A DNA stretch of 60,951 bases from an uncultured Lachnospiraceae bacterium (GTDB taxonomy: Bacteria > Bacillota > Clostridia > Lachnospirales > Lachnospiraceae): assembly GCA_946558695.1 (NCBI GenBank), contig CAMNTQ010000015.1, forward strand, positions 1 to 60,951. Direction: 5' to 3'. The notes beneath the pieces are model-generated. The model was given only the letters and a program-made list of their open reading frames with translations. It was not told where the DNA came from and ran no database searches. Below are positions 32,860-42,782 of this stretch, piece by piece (position 1 is the stretch's first letter; the number at the start of each line of letters is the position of its first letter). Both the position numbers and the translations under genes were made by a program.

Positions 32860-33894
32860 TTATTGTTCTGCGCCTACTGCATTGCCCCACATATCCATTC
32901 TCTTCTCCTCGAGATTCCCTTGCGTAAGTGCAAATCCCGGATCTTTGATCACTTCATCCGGATCAGTCTCTCCATTTTGCGCAGCTTCAACAATCGCTTT
33001 CAATGCTTCTTCTGTCTCAAAAAACAAATCCTGTACGCCTGTGCCGTCAACATACCCTTCATCGATCAGCTTACCAGCCGTAGCATCCCCGTCCAGACCT
33101 CCTAAGATAATATGATTCTCATCGCCTATCTTCTGCCACTTGCCTAAAGGCTCAACAACTGACTGAATCGTCGGGAACAGGAAGTCTGACGATGAAAAGA
33201 TAAAATCAATATCCGGATTCGCCTGTACTGCGCTCTGAAGATTAGCCAATGCTGTAGCTGCATCCCATTCTGTCGGGACTTCGATCACATCATTGAAAAT
33301 GCCGGCTTCTTTCTCAATCGCTGCGTAAAATCCGTTCTTTCTCTCAATCGCATTCGGATCCCCAAGATCTCCGACAAGAATACATGGCGTAAGTTTCTTA
33401 CTCGTCTTTTCATACTTTGCTTTCGCCTGCTCTACCATGTAATCAACGGTAGCTTCCGCTGTTGTCGCATTGTCACAAACAACGGTAATGTTATTTCCTT
33501 CATCCGATGTAGGCGGGCGGTTAAATACAACAATCGGCACATCCGATTCATTTGCAGCCGCCGTTACCGTTACGGCTGTGTCACCGTCAACAGGAATCAT
33601 AATAATCCCGTCAATTTCCTGAGTAAGCGCGTCATTTACCTGCTCCAATTGTTTGTTTGCATCTCCCTGACAATTCAGCTCAATGACTTTGTACCCTTCT
33701 TTCTTCAGCGTATCTGTAATAATCTCATGAGCCGCGACCCAGAATTCAGTTTCAAGATCCTCAAAACTAAACGCAATCGTAAGCTCCTTACTGTCACTTT
33801 CTCCGCCTCCGGAAGATTGCTTTTCATCAGCGCAGCCAATCAGCATCGTCATCATTATGGCTGTCGCTAACATGACACTCAACAATTTCTTCAT
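32860..33894 (-). CDS. Sugar-binding lipoprotein of the damaged ABC transporter
   Basis: A 344-residue lipoprotein (signal peptide, lipobox LIGC) of the Peripla_BP_4 family. Motifs: LTIAFSFEDLETEFWVAAHE, GIIMIPVDGDTAVTVTAAANESDVPIVVFNRP, TVDYMVEQAK, and GLDGDATAGKLIDEGYVDGT. It would deliver a sugar to the adjacent permeases. The gene itself appears intact, in contrast to the ATPase and second permease. A weak promoter candidate (TTTAAA, 17 nt, TATACT) overlaps the terminator of the gene upstream. Confidence 0.85.
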   Translation of the reverse strand: MKKLLSVMLATAIMMTMLIGCADEKQSSGGGESDSKELTIAFSFEDLETEFWVAAHEIITDTLKKEGYKVIELNCQGDANKQLEQVNDALTQEIDGIIMIPVDGDTAVTVTAAANESDVPIVVFNRPPTSDEGNNITVVCDNATTAEATVDYMVEQAKAKYEKTSKKLTPCILVGDLGDPNAIERKNGFYAAIEKEAGIFNDVIEVPTEWDAATALANLQSAVQANPDIDFIFSSSDFLFPTIQSVVEPLGKWQKIGDENHIILGGLDGDATAGKLIDEGYVDGTGVQDLFFETEEALKAIVEAAQNGETDPDEVIKDPGFALTQGNLEEKRMDMWGNAVGAEQ

Positions 33895-33938
33895 AACTCT
33901 TACCTCCTTATCTTATTGTCTCGTTGTGATAAGTATAG

Positions 33939-33973
33939 AAAAAGAGACTATCTTTTTAAAGACGTCTCTTTTT
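33939..33973 (-). terminator. Terminator after DUF1294
   Basis: AAAAAGAGAC (33939-33948) pairs with GTCTCTTTTT (33964-33973). The stem ends in a T-run on the minus strand, downstream of addB-addA-DUF1294. Confidence 0.65.
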
Positions 33974-34038
33974 AGATAATACTATGGAATTTTTTTAGAA
34001 ACAATCCTGCTCTCCGTATAACTGGAATGCCTCTTTCT

Positions 34039-34314
34039 CTACAGTATCCCCAGAGCGATAACAGCGCCCGCGCACTGCGCTGTCAATATCGCCAATACCC
34101 CAGCTTTAAATTTTGCTTTCCGTGTCTTATGCCGGAATATCTTCATTCCCATCCACGCCCCGATACTTCCTCCCATCAGTGCAAACAAAAGAAGCGTCCT
34201 TTCCGGTATCCGCCATCCTGCCTGCCGCGCCTTGTGCTTATCCCAGCCAAATGCGGCATATGCGGCTATATTAATCAAGACCAGATAAATAAATCCCGCT
34301 TTCTGAATACTCAT
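34039..34314 (-). CDS. DUF1294 membrane protein
   Basis: A 91-residue protein with two to three membrane segments and the DUF1294 core FGWDKHKARQAGWRIPERTLL, GGSIGAWMGMKIFRHKTRKAKF. Function unknown; in some proteins this domain is linked to nucleic-acid-binding cold-shock domains. It starts at ATG 34314 after GGAGG, 34 nt downstream of addA, and probably belongs to the same transcript. Confidence 0.85.
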   Translation of the reverse strand: MSIQKAGFIYLVLINIAAYAAFGWDKHKARQAGWRIPERTLLLFALMGGSIGAWMGMKIFRHKTRKAKFKAGVLAILTAQCAGAVIALGIL

Positions 34315-34348
34315 ACTCCGTCCTCCTTCACATAGAAAACTGCCTTTT

Positions 34349-37300
34349 TTACAGCACGATCTCCTCCTTGAGCTCAAAGGAATAGATAATCCTTTCTTTC
34401 ACTCTCTTCCCCGTCATCCTCTCAAGGGCTTTCCCGTAATAATCTAACTGCGCATGGTACTTTTCCGTCAGTTCCTCCGCCTTTCTGACATGATCCGTCT
34501 TATAATCCAACACTACCAGTCCGTCCGGTTCTTCAAAATACACGTCGATGATTCCCTGCACCAATATCTCTTCCCCTTCCTGCTCCTCTGGATAGATTTC
34601 TCTTGCATCTACCCCCATCACAAAGGGCTGTTCTTTTTTAAGTTTTCCTTTAAGAGCACATTCTCTCATACGCCTTCCTGACGAGCAATTAAGGAATCCC
34701 ATGATATCACTTATCCTGATGCATGCTGCCATCTCGTCAGAAACCTTCCCTTCTTTCCTGAAGATAGAGATGTCCTTTGCAAGCATCTCCTCCGTATATT
34801 CCTTCCGGAAATCAAGAAGCTCCATGATTCTGTGATATGCCGTACCTCTGGATGCCCCGGTAAGCTCCGACTCTCCCTGAAGGAATTTCGGGATCAGCGG
34901 CACTACCTCCGGTTCTTCACAAAGTACTTCCCCGTACAGTTCCTCCTGCGTTCTGCCCTCCATTGTCTCCAGAAAGCGGGTCCGCTTTTTAAGCTCCGAT
35001 ACGGTGAATTTTAACTTTTTCGCACGGCTGTCCTCATAAATATACCGATATCCAAACTGTTCCGTCAGCATCTTTTTCACATCTTCGTCATACACCTTTT
35101 TCGTATCCCACCGTTCTAATGCCGCTTTTGTGATTCTTCCGGCTGTCTCTTCTTCCACTTCCTCCCTCACAATATCTTCAAATGATAGAATCTGCACCGT
35201 AATCGGCGCCTCCCGCTTAAGACGCGTAAGCGCCGGAAGAATCCAGTCCCAGTAAGTAACCGCCTTGCTAAGCCTTCCGAAACTCAATTCCTCCTTTTCC
35301 TGACTTTTCACCATCCCGTAATTTTCAAACTTTTTTTCCAGATTAGATATGGTTCCTGTAAGAATCAGCTTTTCTTTCGCCCGGGTAAGGGCTACATAGA
35401 GTACCCGAAGCTCCTCTCCCAGCGTATCAAGAGCTTCCTCTTTCTGAATGACCTTTTTTATAATGCTTGGGCTTTTCGTCCGATTCCTGATATCTACAGC
35501 GTCAAGCCCTACTCCCAGATCCACATGCCAGACAGCGCTGCCTCTTGTGTCCTGCATGTTAAAACGTTTGCCAAGGCCCGCGACGAACACTACAGGAAAC
35601 TCCAAACCCTTGCTCTTATGAATCGTCATGATACGAACCGTATCGGACTGCTCACCATTAAGCGCCGCTTCACCGTAATCTACGTCATATTTCTGAAGCT
35701 GCTCGATGTAACGCACAAAATGGAACAGTCCCTTATAACTGGTAGCCTCAAAGGACTTTGCTTTTTCAAGAAGCATTTCTAAGTTCGCTTTCCTCTGCTG
35801 TCCTCCCGGCATGGCAGACACAAATTCTCCGTACCCGGTACCTGTCAATATTTTTCTCAGCAATTCATGCATAGGAGTATAGGGAACCCGCTCTCTTAGC
35901 TTTTCCATCTGTGCCATGCATCTTTCAATCTTATCTTTAGCCGTCTCTTCTTTCCCGTCATTCCTGTACTTTTCCACCGCCCGGTGAAAAGGCAGTTCCC
36001 GATGCTCGCTTTTAACCGCCGCCAGTTCCTGTTCTGTCAAACCGCAGAAAGGAGAGACAAGAACCGCCGCCAGCGGAATATCCTGATATGCATTGTCAAG
36101 CACACGCAGATAATCCAGCAGCACGCCGATCTCCTGTGTCTTAAAATACCCCTCTCTGGTTCCGGCATAGGCAGGAATTCCCTCCCGGTTCAGAACCTCT
36201 GTAAAAATATCTGCAAATCCTTTTACGCTCCGGGTAAGTATCACAATATCCGAATAGCGGACCGGGCGAAACTTTTTCGTTTCCTTATCCATCACTTGAT
36301 ATTCCCGGAGCAGTTCCCGGATACGCCCTGCGATCGCCCTCGCCTCAAGATCTTTCTCTGAGATGCCTCCTAATCCAAAAGCTCCCCTTTGACTGGAATC
36401 TTCTTTGGCGCCTTCCTTCTCCATACCGTTGTCGATAACAAGAACTTCTGTCACCGGGCTGTTTTTCTCTGTCTCGTCTTTTGTATCCTGATACATGCCG
36501 CATTTCGGGTAATCCGGGTAATCGGCCCCCGCATACAGAGCCGCCTTGTCATCATATGCAATACCCCCCAGAGACTTTGTCATGATCCGCCGGAAAATAT
36601 AGTTCGCGCTATCTAAGACCTCCCTCCGGCTCCGGAAATTCTTATGAAGGTCTATCCTCTGCTTTTCACTGTCCTTAAGGCTGTAACTGTCAAACTTTTC
36701 CATAAAAAGCTGAGGTCTGGAAAGACGAAAACGGTAAATACTCTGCTTCACATCCCCTACCATAAAAATATTAAACTTCCCCTCAGAAATCTTAGAAATA
36801 CTTGTTAGTATCGCTTCCTGTATAAAATTGCTGTCCTGATACTCATCAATCATAATCTCAAGAAACTGCTGCCTGTATTCCTTTGCCACAGCCGACGGAC
36901 AGACTTTACCGTCACGGCGTTCTGTGAGGATTCGAAGAGCGTACTGTTCCATATCCGAAAAATCGATCATATCTTTATCCCTCTTCTTTTCCTCGAACCT
37001 CTGTGCAAATTCCTTTACCAGACCGGTAAGAACCTCTATCTGTGTCTTGCACAGGCAAAGATCTGACAGCATCCCTTGAAGGTCCTGATAAAAGTACTGA
37101 GAAACGATATCCTTTACCAGCTCTTTTACCTCTTCCCTGATCGCCTTAACCCTAGAAATCTTTTCCTCCGATACCGTCTTGTCCCTGTTTGCGGCAAGCC
37201 GTGCCCATGCATTTTTCCCATGTGCTTTCTCCCGAACTTTTTCGGAAAGTTCAGCATATGTCTCTGCCTCCAGAAATTCTTCCACCATCCGCTGGTCGGA

Positions 37301-38056
37301 AAGAAGCGCCGTCTCATAGACCGCCGGGCCGTCCGGCTCGCTGCATAGAATGAGTCCCTGCCGGATCAATGCATAAGCGTCTTCCAGATATCGTCTTGTA
37401 TTCTCCTTGATCAGCTTTACGGCAGAGCTTTCTTCCAGCTCTTTTCCAGTACTGACACTGTAAGAACGCACACAGGAGTCAAGCCACCTTTCCGCATCCG
37501 GATAACTTCTGGAAAAATCATAGATTTTCAGAATTAACTCTTCAATCTTTTTATCATCCCTGCCGCCTCCGTAAGCCGATACAAAGTCGAGAAACTCCTG
37601 CCTGCCCTCCTGATACTTCTCCTCCAAAACCTCACCCAATACGTCATGTCGCAGAAGCTTTAGCTCTCCCTCTTCGCCAATGCGAAATCCTGGATCTAAA
37701 TCTATGACATGAAAATGATCCCGGATCACCGACAGGCAGAAGCTGTGGATCGTAGTGATCTGCGCATTATGGATTAAAGTCGCCTGCTGCATCAGATGCT
37801 CATCGTCAGGATACTCTGAAAGCTTTTTTTCAATCGCCCTGCGGATACGCTCCTTCATCTCTGCCGCTGCCGCTTCTGTAAATGTCACAATCAAAAGCTG
37901 ATCTACACTTACCGGATGATCCTCCGCCGTCAGCATGGTAATGATTCTTTCTACCAGAACCGCCGTCTTACCTGAACCTGCCGCTGCTGAGACAAGGATA
38001 TTGCGCCCCCGAAGCTCAATGACCTTCTTCTGTTCCTCTGTCCATGAAACGCCCAT
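34349..38056 (-). CDS. addA: ATP-dependent helicase-nuclease subunit A
   Basis: A 1235-residue UvrD-type helicase with a C-terminal RecB-like nuclease. Walker A is AAAGSGKTAVLVERI. Further helicase motifs are DEYQDSNFIQEAIL, VGDVKQSIYRFRLSRPQLF, IMTIHKSKGLEFPVVFVAGLG and LRVLYVALTRAKEKLIL. The nuclease site is DVYFEEPDGLVVLDYKTDHV. With AddB it resects double-strand breaks for RecA loading. It begins 3 nt after addB ends. Confidence 0.96.
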   Translation of the reverse strand: MGVSWTEEQKKVIELRGRNILVSAAAGSGKTAVLVERIITMLTAEDHPVSVDQLLIVTFTEAAAAEMKERIRRAIEKKLSEYPDDEHLMQQATLIHNAQITTIHSFCLSVIRDHFHVIDLDPGFRIGEEGELKLLRHDVLGEVLEEKYQEGRQEFLDFVSAYGGGRDDKKIEELILKIYDFSRSYPDAERWLDSCVRSYSVSTGKELEESSAVKLIKENTRRYLEDAYALIRQGLILCSEPDGPAVYETALLSDQRMVEEFLEAETYAELSEKVREKAHGKNAWARLAANRDKTVSEEKISRVKAIREEVKELVKDIVSQYFYQDLQGMLSDLCLCKTQIEVLTGLVKEFAQRFEEKKRDKDMIDFSDMEQYALRILTERRDGKVCPSAVAKEYRQQFLEIMIDEYQDSNFIQEAILTSISKISEGKFNIFMVGDVKQSIYRFRLSRPQLFMEKFDSYSLKDSEKQRIDLHKNFRSRREVLDSANYIFRRIMTKSLGGIAYDDKAALYAGADYPDYPKCGMYQDTKDETEKNSPVTEVLVIDNGMEKEGAKEDSSQRGAFGLGGISEKDLEARAIAGRIRELLREYQVMDKETKKFRPVRYSDIVILTRSVKGFADIFTEVLNREGIPAYAGTREGYFKTQEIGVLLDYLRVLDNAYQDIPLAAVLVSPFCGLTEQELAAVKSEHRELPFHRAVEKYRNDGKEETAKDKIERCMAQMEKLRERVPYTPMHELLRKILTGTGYGEFVSAMPGGQQRKANLEMLLEKAKSFEATSYKGLFHFVRYIEQLQKYDVDYGEAALNGEQSDTVRIMTIHKSKGLEFPVVFVAGLGKRFNMQDTRGSAVWHVDLGVGLDAVDIRNRTKSPSIIKKVIQKEEALDTLGEELRVLYVALTRAKEKLILTGTISNLEKKFENYGMVKSQEKEELSFGRLSKAVTYWDWILPALTRLKREAPITVQILSFEDIVREEVEEETAGRITKAALERWDTKKVYDEDVKKMLTEQFGYRYIYEDSRAKKLKFTVSELKKRTRFLETMEGRTQEELYGEVLCEEPEVVPLIPKFLQGESELTGASRGTAYHRIMELLDFRKEYTEEMLAKDISIFRKEGKVSDEMAACIRISDIMGFLNCSSGRRMRECALKGKLKKEQPFVMGVDAREIYPEEQEGEEILVQGIIDVYFEEPDGLVVLDYKTDHVRKAEELTEKYHAQLDYYGKALERMTGKRVKERIIYSFELKEEIVL

Positions 38057-38059
38057 ATC

Positions 38060-41000
38060 CTATATCTCCCCTTTCATAGCCGCAAGCGCCTCTTCTTTGC
38101 TCATTTTACCGATATCCCGGTAACGGTATCCCGGCACCTTAAGATCAAATCCGCATATATGACGGTATTTACAGTAATCGCAGGCCGTCTCCGTACTTCT
38201 TCGGTAAGGCTCCGCTTTTGTCTCTCCCTCTAATATCTTCTTATGCGAAGTCTCAATCTTTTTCAGAGCGTGATTCATCATCAGCCGGAACTCATCCTCC
38301 GGCACCGCCTTTGAAGTCCTTGAAAGACTCCCGTCTTTATTATATTTCACAGGAATCGCAAAAGATTCTCCCGTCTGCTTTCTGTCCAGATGCACCAGCA
38401 CCTCATCCTGAAGATTGACGATGCCATCCGGTTTCAGTTCCTTTAAAACCGCAGCTTCAATATCTGCCTCCTGTTTATCCACAATCGGATCGCTTATGTT
38501 ATAATAGAATACTCCTGCAGGAATAACTTCCTTCCCCGGATGCCCTGCACTTTCCTTCCTGACAGCCGCATCCATATATACCATAAGCTGAAGCTGAAGG
38601 CCATGATACAGAGCCGCAACATCAAAAGCCTTGCTTCCGGTTTTATAGTCCAGCACCTTTACATACACCTTATCTTTGTCTGTGCAAGTATCAATCCGGT
38701 CAATCTTACCATTTCCAAAACGTATTTCATAAGCAGAAGGCACAAAATCCCCGGCCGAAAGCTGCTTTGTCAGCGCCCACACTGTCCGCTCCAGCATCCG
38801 TTTGATCCGTACTGTCATATATTCATTGCGGGCAGAACTTTGAAGTACGCTGTTGCCGTAATCTAAAACGGCTTCTTCCACACTTTCATCAATATACTGT
38901 TTTCTCAGTTCCTCCGAAATCTGCGTCCAGCTCAAATGTTCCTTCTCCACCCTCTTTGAGAATCTCTCCAATGCGCTGTGGCATATATTTCCCAGATCCA
39001 CCGCTTGAAATTCATACTCCTTTCGCTCCCTCAAGCCTAATCCAAAGTTAAGGAAATGCGCAAACGCACAGGCCGAGAATCTCTCAATTCTCGTGATACT
39101 ATCCTCAAAATCCTCTCCGTACAGACGCTTTGCCTGACTTTCCGTAAGTCCGTCCTCTGGCCGGCGGTAATATCCTGCCAAAAGGAGCCTTTCTATCCGT
39201 CCCGCCTGCTTCGTATTCCTCAGATACCATGCATACAGCTCCTGCCATTTCCTATCCCCAAATGCCCCGTTCTGAAAACCTTTGATCAACAGATCAACCC
39301 CCATATCCTCTGTAAGCTCTCTGAGGAGGAGTTCTTTCGTCTCCTCATCAGTTGCTTCAATAAGAGGATAAAGCTTCCGAATCTCCTGTATCAGATACGC
39401 GGGACGCATACTTTTTCCGTCCGAAGATACCTTGCTGTAATAGATCGAAAGCTTTTTTGAAGGCTTTGTAAGATTCATATAGAGATAAAATTTCTGAATA
39501 TACGCCTGCTCCTTGCCGCCCGGCGCCAGACTGATTCCTTCCTTCTGAAATCTCTCTCTGTCACGTTCGGACAACAGTCCGGTGCGAAGAAGGGCGCCCG
39601 GAAGATAAGAGTCGTTTGCCCCTATGAAAAACAGCGCCTTGACATCCTTAAGTCTTGTTCTCTGCACATCCCCTATAACAAGCTGATCTACACTGGGCGG
39701 AATAACCCCTACTCTTGCCTCGCTAAGACCAGCATCCAAAAGTTTACAATATTCACTCAGGCTCACCTGTTCCTCTCCCAAAAGCTCCACAAATTTGTCC
39801 AGCAAATCCATCAGAATCCGATAAACCTGCGCATATTCTTTTGCAAGCGCAAGCTCTCCTTCTAAAAGAAACGCTTCCTCCTGATATTTCAATTTTAGCT
39901 GAATCTCCTCTTTTACCATAAACTCATACAGAGCCAACGTAATATCTTTTACTGTCTTTTTCCTTTGCCTGAGTACAAAGACAAATTCATCTATCTTTTC
40001 AACAAAAACCGTCCTTAAGTGATTCAGATGGTCAAGCTCCGGCTCGTCCATGCCTTTTAAAAGCTTGCCCCACTGTTCCTGCCATCTTTTATATCCTTTC
40101 ATGCCAAGCCCGATTACATAATTCTCCATCAGGCAGGTATCCTCATAGGAAATCCCTGACAGATTCGTACGCAGAAACCGAAAGATACTCTCATATGTAA
40201 ACCCTTGCTCCGCCATATTCAGAAGGCTTCGAATATACTCTACAAAAGAGTTTAAAAGAATGCTCCTTTTATGGTCCATAAAAACCGGAATATCATAGCT
40301 TTCAAATGCCTGCTCCAGATAATCCCCGTAGACGTCCATATTACTGACGATCACGCCGATATCCCGGTAACGGTATCCTTCCTTCCTGACTAGAGCGCGG
40401 ATTTCCTCCGCCGCGGCATATGCTTCCTCTTTCGGCATCCTCGCTGCGTGGATACTGACCGCTTCCTGTTCTTTTTCATATCTTACCTGCCTGCCGCGGA
40501 AGAGATTTCTCTCCAGAAAGGACAGCGCATTGTTTCCGCGAAAACGGTATACCGGTTTTTCATAATGGTACTCCGGCTCTTCTAAAAATATCTTCTCCTC
40601 TTTCGCAATTTCTATCAGAGACGTCACCATATGTTTACTCAGGGCAAAAAGCTGGTAAGGATGCTGATAGGAAAAGGGATTCTCTCTCTCATCCATCAGA
40701 ACCGTAATAATCACTTTCCTACAGTGCCGCATAAGTTCCCGCAAAAGATGGTTTTGCACTGGTGTAAATCCGGTAAACCCGTCTAATGCCACCGTGCTGT
40801 TTTTCAAAAGCTCCGACTTTGGGATTTCCCTGCAAAGGACATCCAAAAGTTCTTCTTTTGTAATATACTTCTTGTTCAAATATTCTGAAAATCCGCGGTA
40901 CAGCCGGCTGATATCCCGAAGCTTCCAGTAAAGCCCCGAACCTTCTCCCGCTGTCTCCATTACCCGGGAAAGCTCCTCCTCTCCGATATCATACTGAGTA

Positions 41001-41386
41001 AGCTCTGAGATCACAGACTTCACTTCACTGATATAGCCGGGCTTTTTCATATTACCCTTAAGGACCTTAAGATCCTTCTCATAGTCCCCGGCAATCTTCC
41101 TTAAGATCAGATTCTTCCCCTCGTCATCCAGAACAGGCAGACTCCCTCCTCCCGTCTCCTCAAACACGCGGTAAGCAAGACGTGCAAAGCTTAAGACGTC
41201 AATATTCATAATCCCGCGGGCCGGATGTTTAGCCACAAGATCCTTCTGCGTCTGCAGCGTAAACTGCTCCGGTACAAGGACTATATAATTTTGCTCTGGA
41301 TGTTTTATTGATTCATCAATAATATGCTCGTAAAGAGAATAAGACTTTCCCGAACCTGAAGGCCCAAATATAAATTTTAATGACAT
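38060..41386 (-). CDS. addB: ATP-dependent nuclease subunit B
   Basis: A 1108-residue partner of AddA. Walker A is [14 protein letters not shown] near the N-terminus. The C-terminal nuclease has VLDYKTGSKAFD and the Fe-S cysteines in FSACAFAHF and CDYCKYRHICGF. It recognises recombination hotspots in the complex and contributes the second nuclease. It is first of addB-addA-DUF1294. A TATAAT -10 lies at 41424-41429 on the minus strand with a poor -35. Confidence 0.95.
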   Translation of the reverse strand: MSLKFIFGPSGSGKSYSLYEHIIDESIKHPEQNYIVLVPEQFTLQTQKDLVAKHPARGIMNIDVLSFARLAYRVFEETGGGSLPVLDDEGKNLILRKIAGDYEKDLKVLKGNMKKPGYISEVKSVISELTQYDIGEEELSRVMETAGEGSGLYWKLRDISRLYRGFSEYLNKKYITKEELLDVLCREIPKSELLKNSTVALDGFTGFTPVQNHLLRELMRHCRKVIITVLMDERENPFSYQHPYQLFALSKHMVTSLIEIAKEEKIFLEEPEYHYEKPVYRFRGNNALSFLERNLFRGRQVRYEKEQEAVSIHAARMPKEEAYAAAEEIRALVRKEGYRYRDIGVIVSNMDVYGDYLEQAFESYDIPVFMDHKRSILLNSFVEYIRSLLNMAEQGFTYESIFRFLRTNLSGISYEDTCLMENYVIGLGMKGYKRWQEQWGKLLKGMDEPELDHLNHLRTVFVEKIDEFVFVLRQRKKTVKDITLALYEFMVKEEIQLKLKYQEEAFLLEGELALAKEYAQVYRILMDLLDKFVELLGEEQVSLSEYCKLLDAGLSEARVGVIPPSVDQLVIGDVQRTRLKDVKALFFIGANDSYLPGALLRTGLLSERDRERFQKEGISLAPGGKEQAYIQKFYLYMNLTKPSKKLSIYYSKVSSDGKSMRPAYLIQEIRKLYPLIEATDEETKELLLRELTEDMGVDLLIKGFQNGAFGDRKWQELYAWYLRNTKQAGRIERLLLAGYYRRPEDGLTESQAKRLYGEDFEDSITRIERFSACAFAHFLNFGLGLRERKEYEFQAVDLGNICHSALERFSKRVEKEHLSWTQISEELRKQYIDESVEEAVLDYGNSVLQSSARNEYMTVRIKRMLERTVWALTKQLSAGDFVPSAYEIRFGNGKIDRIDTCTDKDKVYVKVLDYKTGSKAFDVAALYHGLQLQLMVYMDAAVRKESAGHPGKEVIPAGVFYYNISDPIVDKQEADIEAAVLKELKPDGIVNLQDEVLVHLDRKQTGESFAIPVKYNKDGSLSRTSKAVPEDEFRLMMNHALKKIETSHKKILEGETKAEPYRRSTETACDYCKYRHICGFDLKVPGYRYRDIGKMSKEEALAAMKGEI

Positions 41387-41482
41387 AATCCCCCACCCTT
41401 TCCGATAGCAGTCTTTTCCATATATTATAAACGATTCTTTTATTTTTGTACATCCGAAAGGGTTTGTTTGCGTTTATCCATT

Positions 41483-41730
41483 TCAAGCCTTTTGTATCGT
41501 TTCTGAAGATATCTCCTTTGAATCGACAAGCGCCGCCATCACCTTTGCCGCGTCGCCCTGATACCAGAAATCCACATGATCGATTAAAAGCTTTTGTTCA
41601 TATTCCTCTTCGCTTTTTAACACATGCACATACGCGTATCTTTCGTTCTTGAATAAATATAAAAAGCTGCCGGACCTGCAATCTTTTTTAATTGCAATTC
41701 TGACAGCCTTTTCATTTTTATCTATGACAT
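41483..41730 (-). pseudogene. Small ORF with apparent frameshift at its start
   Basis: A minus-strand frame of 81 sense codons (41728 down to the TGA at 41483) has coding-like codon use and the sequence VIDKNEKAVRIAIKKDC ... DHVDFWYQGDAAKVMAALVDSKE. It lacks an ATG, GTG or TTG start upstream of the conserved-looking part. An ATG at 41728-41730 with AGGG 7 nt upstream is one base out of frame. One missing base right after the start codon would explain this. It may be a recent pseudogene, use another start, or reflect a sequencing error. I do not recognise the protein. Confidence 0.5.
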
Positions 41731-41739
41731 TTTCAAGCC

Positions 41740-42597
41740 CTACACACTCCGAAGCTTCTCTGCAAACTCATTGCTCAGCGATATCTTCGCCACATAGAAC
41801 ACATCTCCGGTCATATATACCGTCCAGTCATCCTCAATCTCTACCTGCAGCTCGCCGCCCGGCATATGGACGATCACTTTGCTGTTGGTCATGCCAAGCT
41901 TATAGGCAACGCCTGCCGCCGCACATGCGCCCGTACCGGAAGCAAGGGTATATCCTGCGCCGCGCTCATAGATCTCTATCGCGAGGTTTTCTTTATCCAT
42001 CACCTTCATGATCTGGGTATTCACACGGTTCGGGAAATATCTTGCCATCTCCGCATAGTCGCCGATCTTGCATACAAGGGGCTTCGATATCTCACGCATA
42101 GGGATCACGCAGTGGGGATTCCCAATCGTCACACAAGTCACCGGGTAAAGCGTCCGGCCGAATACCATGTCCTCATTGATCACTTCTCTTCTCTCGCCAG
42201 TCACCGGAATATCATCGCTCCAGAAAGAAAGCTTCCCCATCGATACCCGAAGCCTGCTCCCGTCTTCATTTAAAAACGTCACTTCCGCCGCCCCATTCTC
42301 CGTAAACAGCTTGAAGTTTTTCTTCTGTACATATCCTGCATCCTTTAAATATTTGGCAAAGATGCGCACTCCGTTTCCGCTGGTCTCGGAAATACTGCCG
42401 TCCGGATTCCATACTCTGACAGACATACCGTTCTCTTTTAAAATCGGTCCTTCTAATATGCCGTCCGAGCCAAGCCCCGCATTACGGTCGCAGATCATCT
42501 GCACATTTTCTGCTTTCAGCTCGAGCTCGTTTTTATTCGGATCAAATACTACATAATCATTTCCCAGCCCATGATATCTTTCCAGAGTCACCTTCAT
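41740..42597 (-). CDS. dapF: Diaminopimelate-epimerase homologue lacking both catalytic cysteines
   Basis: A 285-residue protein with the DapF two-domain fold: YHGLGNDYVVFD, NAGLGSDGIL, VWNPDGSISETSGNGVRI, TIGNPHCVI and ERGAGYTLASGTGACAAAG. DapF catalyses proton exchange with two cysteines, in CGNG and ACGTGA. Here both are Ser (SGNG, ASGTGA); the codons are AGC and TCC. Ser-containing DapF relatives exist to my memory, but activity as a DAP epimerase is doubtful. The start ATG 42597 follows GGAGGG. It could be a racemase or epimerase for another substrate. Confidence 0.75.
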   Translation of the reverse strand: MKVTLERYHGLGNDYVVFDPNKNELELKAENVQMICDRNAGLGSDGILEGPILKENGMSVRVWNPDGSISETSGNGVRIFAKYLKDAGYVQKKNFKLFTENGAAEVTFLNEDGSRLRVSMGKLSFWSDDIPVTGERREVINEDMVFGRTLYPVTCVTIGNPHCVIPMREISKPLVCKIGDYAEMARYFPNRVNTQIMKVMDKENLAIEIYERGAGYTLASGTGACAAAGVAYKLGMTNSKVIVHMPGGELQVEIEDDWTVYMTGDVFYVAKISLSNEFAEKLRSV

Positions 42598-42618
42598 AAC
42601 ATACCCTCCTACTAATTT

Positions 42619-42668
42619 ATGCCTGTTCGCTATGTTTCTATCATAACAGGCATTTTTTCCCTTTTCAA
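42619..42668 (-). promoter_or_regulatory. Promoter of the dapF-like gene with inverted repeat
   Basis: On the minus strand TTGAAA (42663-42668), a 17-nt spacer and TATGAT (42640-42645) make a good promoter. A 9-bp inverted repeat, ATGCCTGTT/AACAGGCAT (42619-42627 with 42645-42653), overlaps the -10 and the start of transcription. It could be an operator or a leader hairpin. Confidence 0.6.
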
Positions 42669-42688
42669 GGCAATTCATGCTATTTATA

Positions 42689-42745
42689 TTGCAAATAATG
42701 CTCTATTGAATTATCATGATATTGAGGGCAAACGCGTTTCGCCCT
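42689..42745 (+). promoter_or_regulatory. Promoter and palindrome of the AraC-type gene
   Basis: TTGCAA (42689-42694), a 17-nt spacer and TATCAT (42712-42717) form a promoter. GGGCAAACGCGTTTCGCCC at 42726-42744 is a near-palindrome starting just after the expected start of transcription. Confidence 0.5.
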
Positions 42746-42782
42746 TATGATGCATAGAAATGAATGACCGAAGGAGTTTTTT

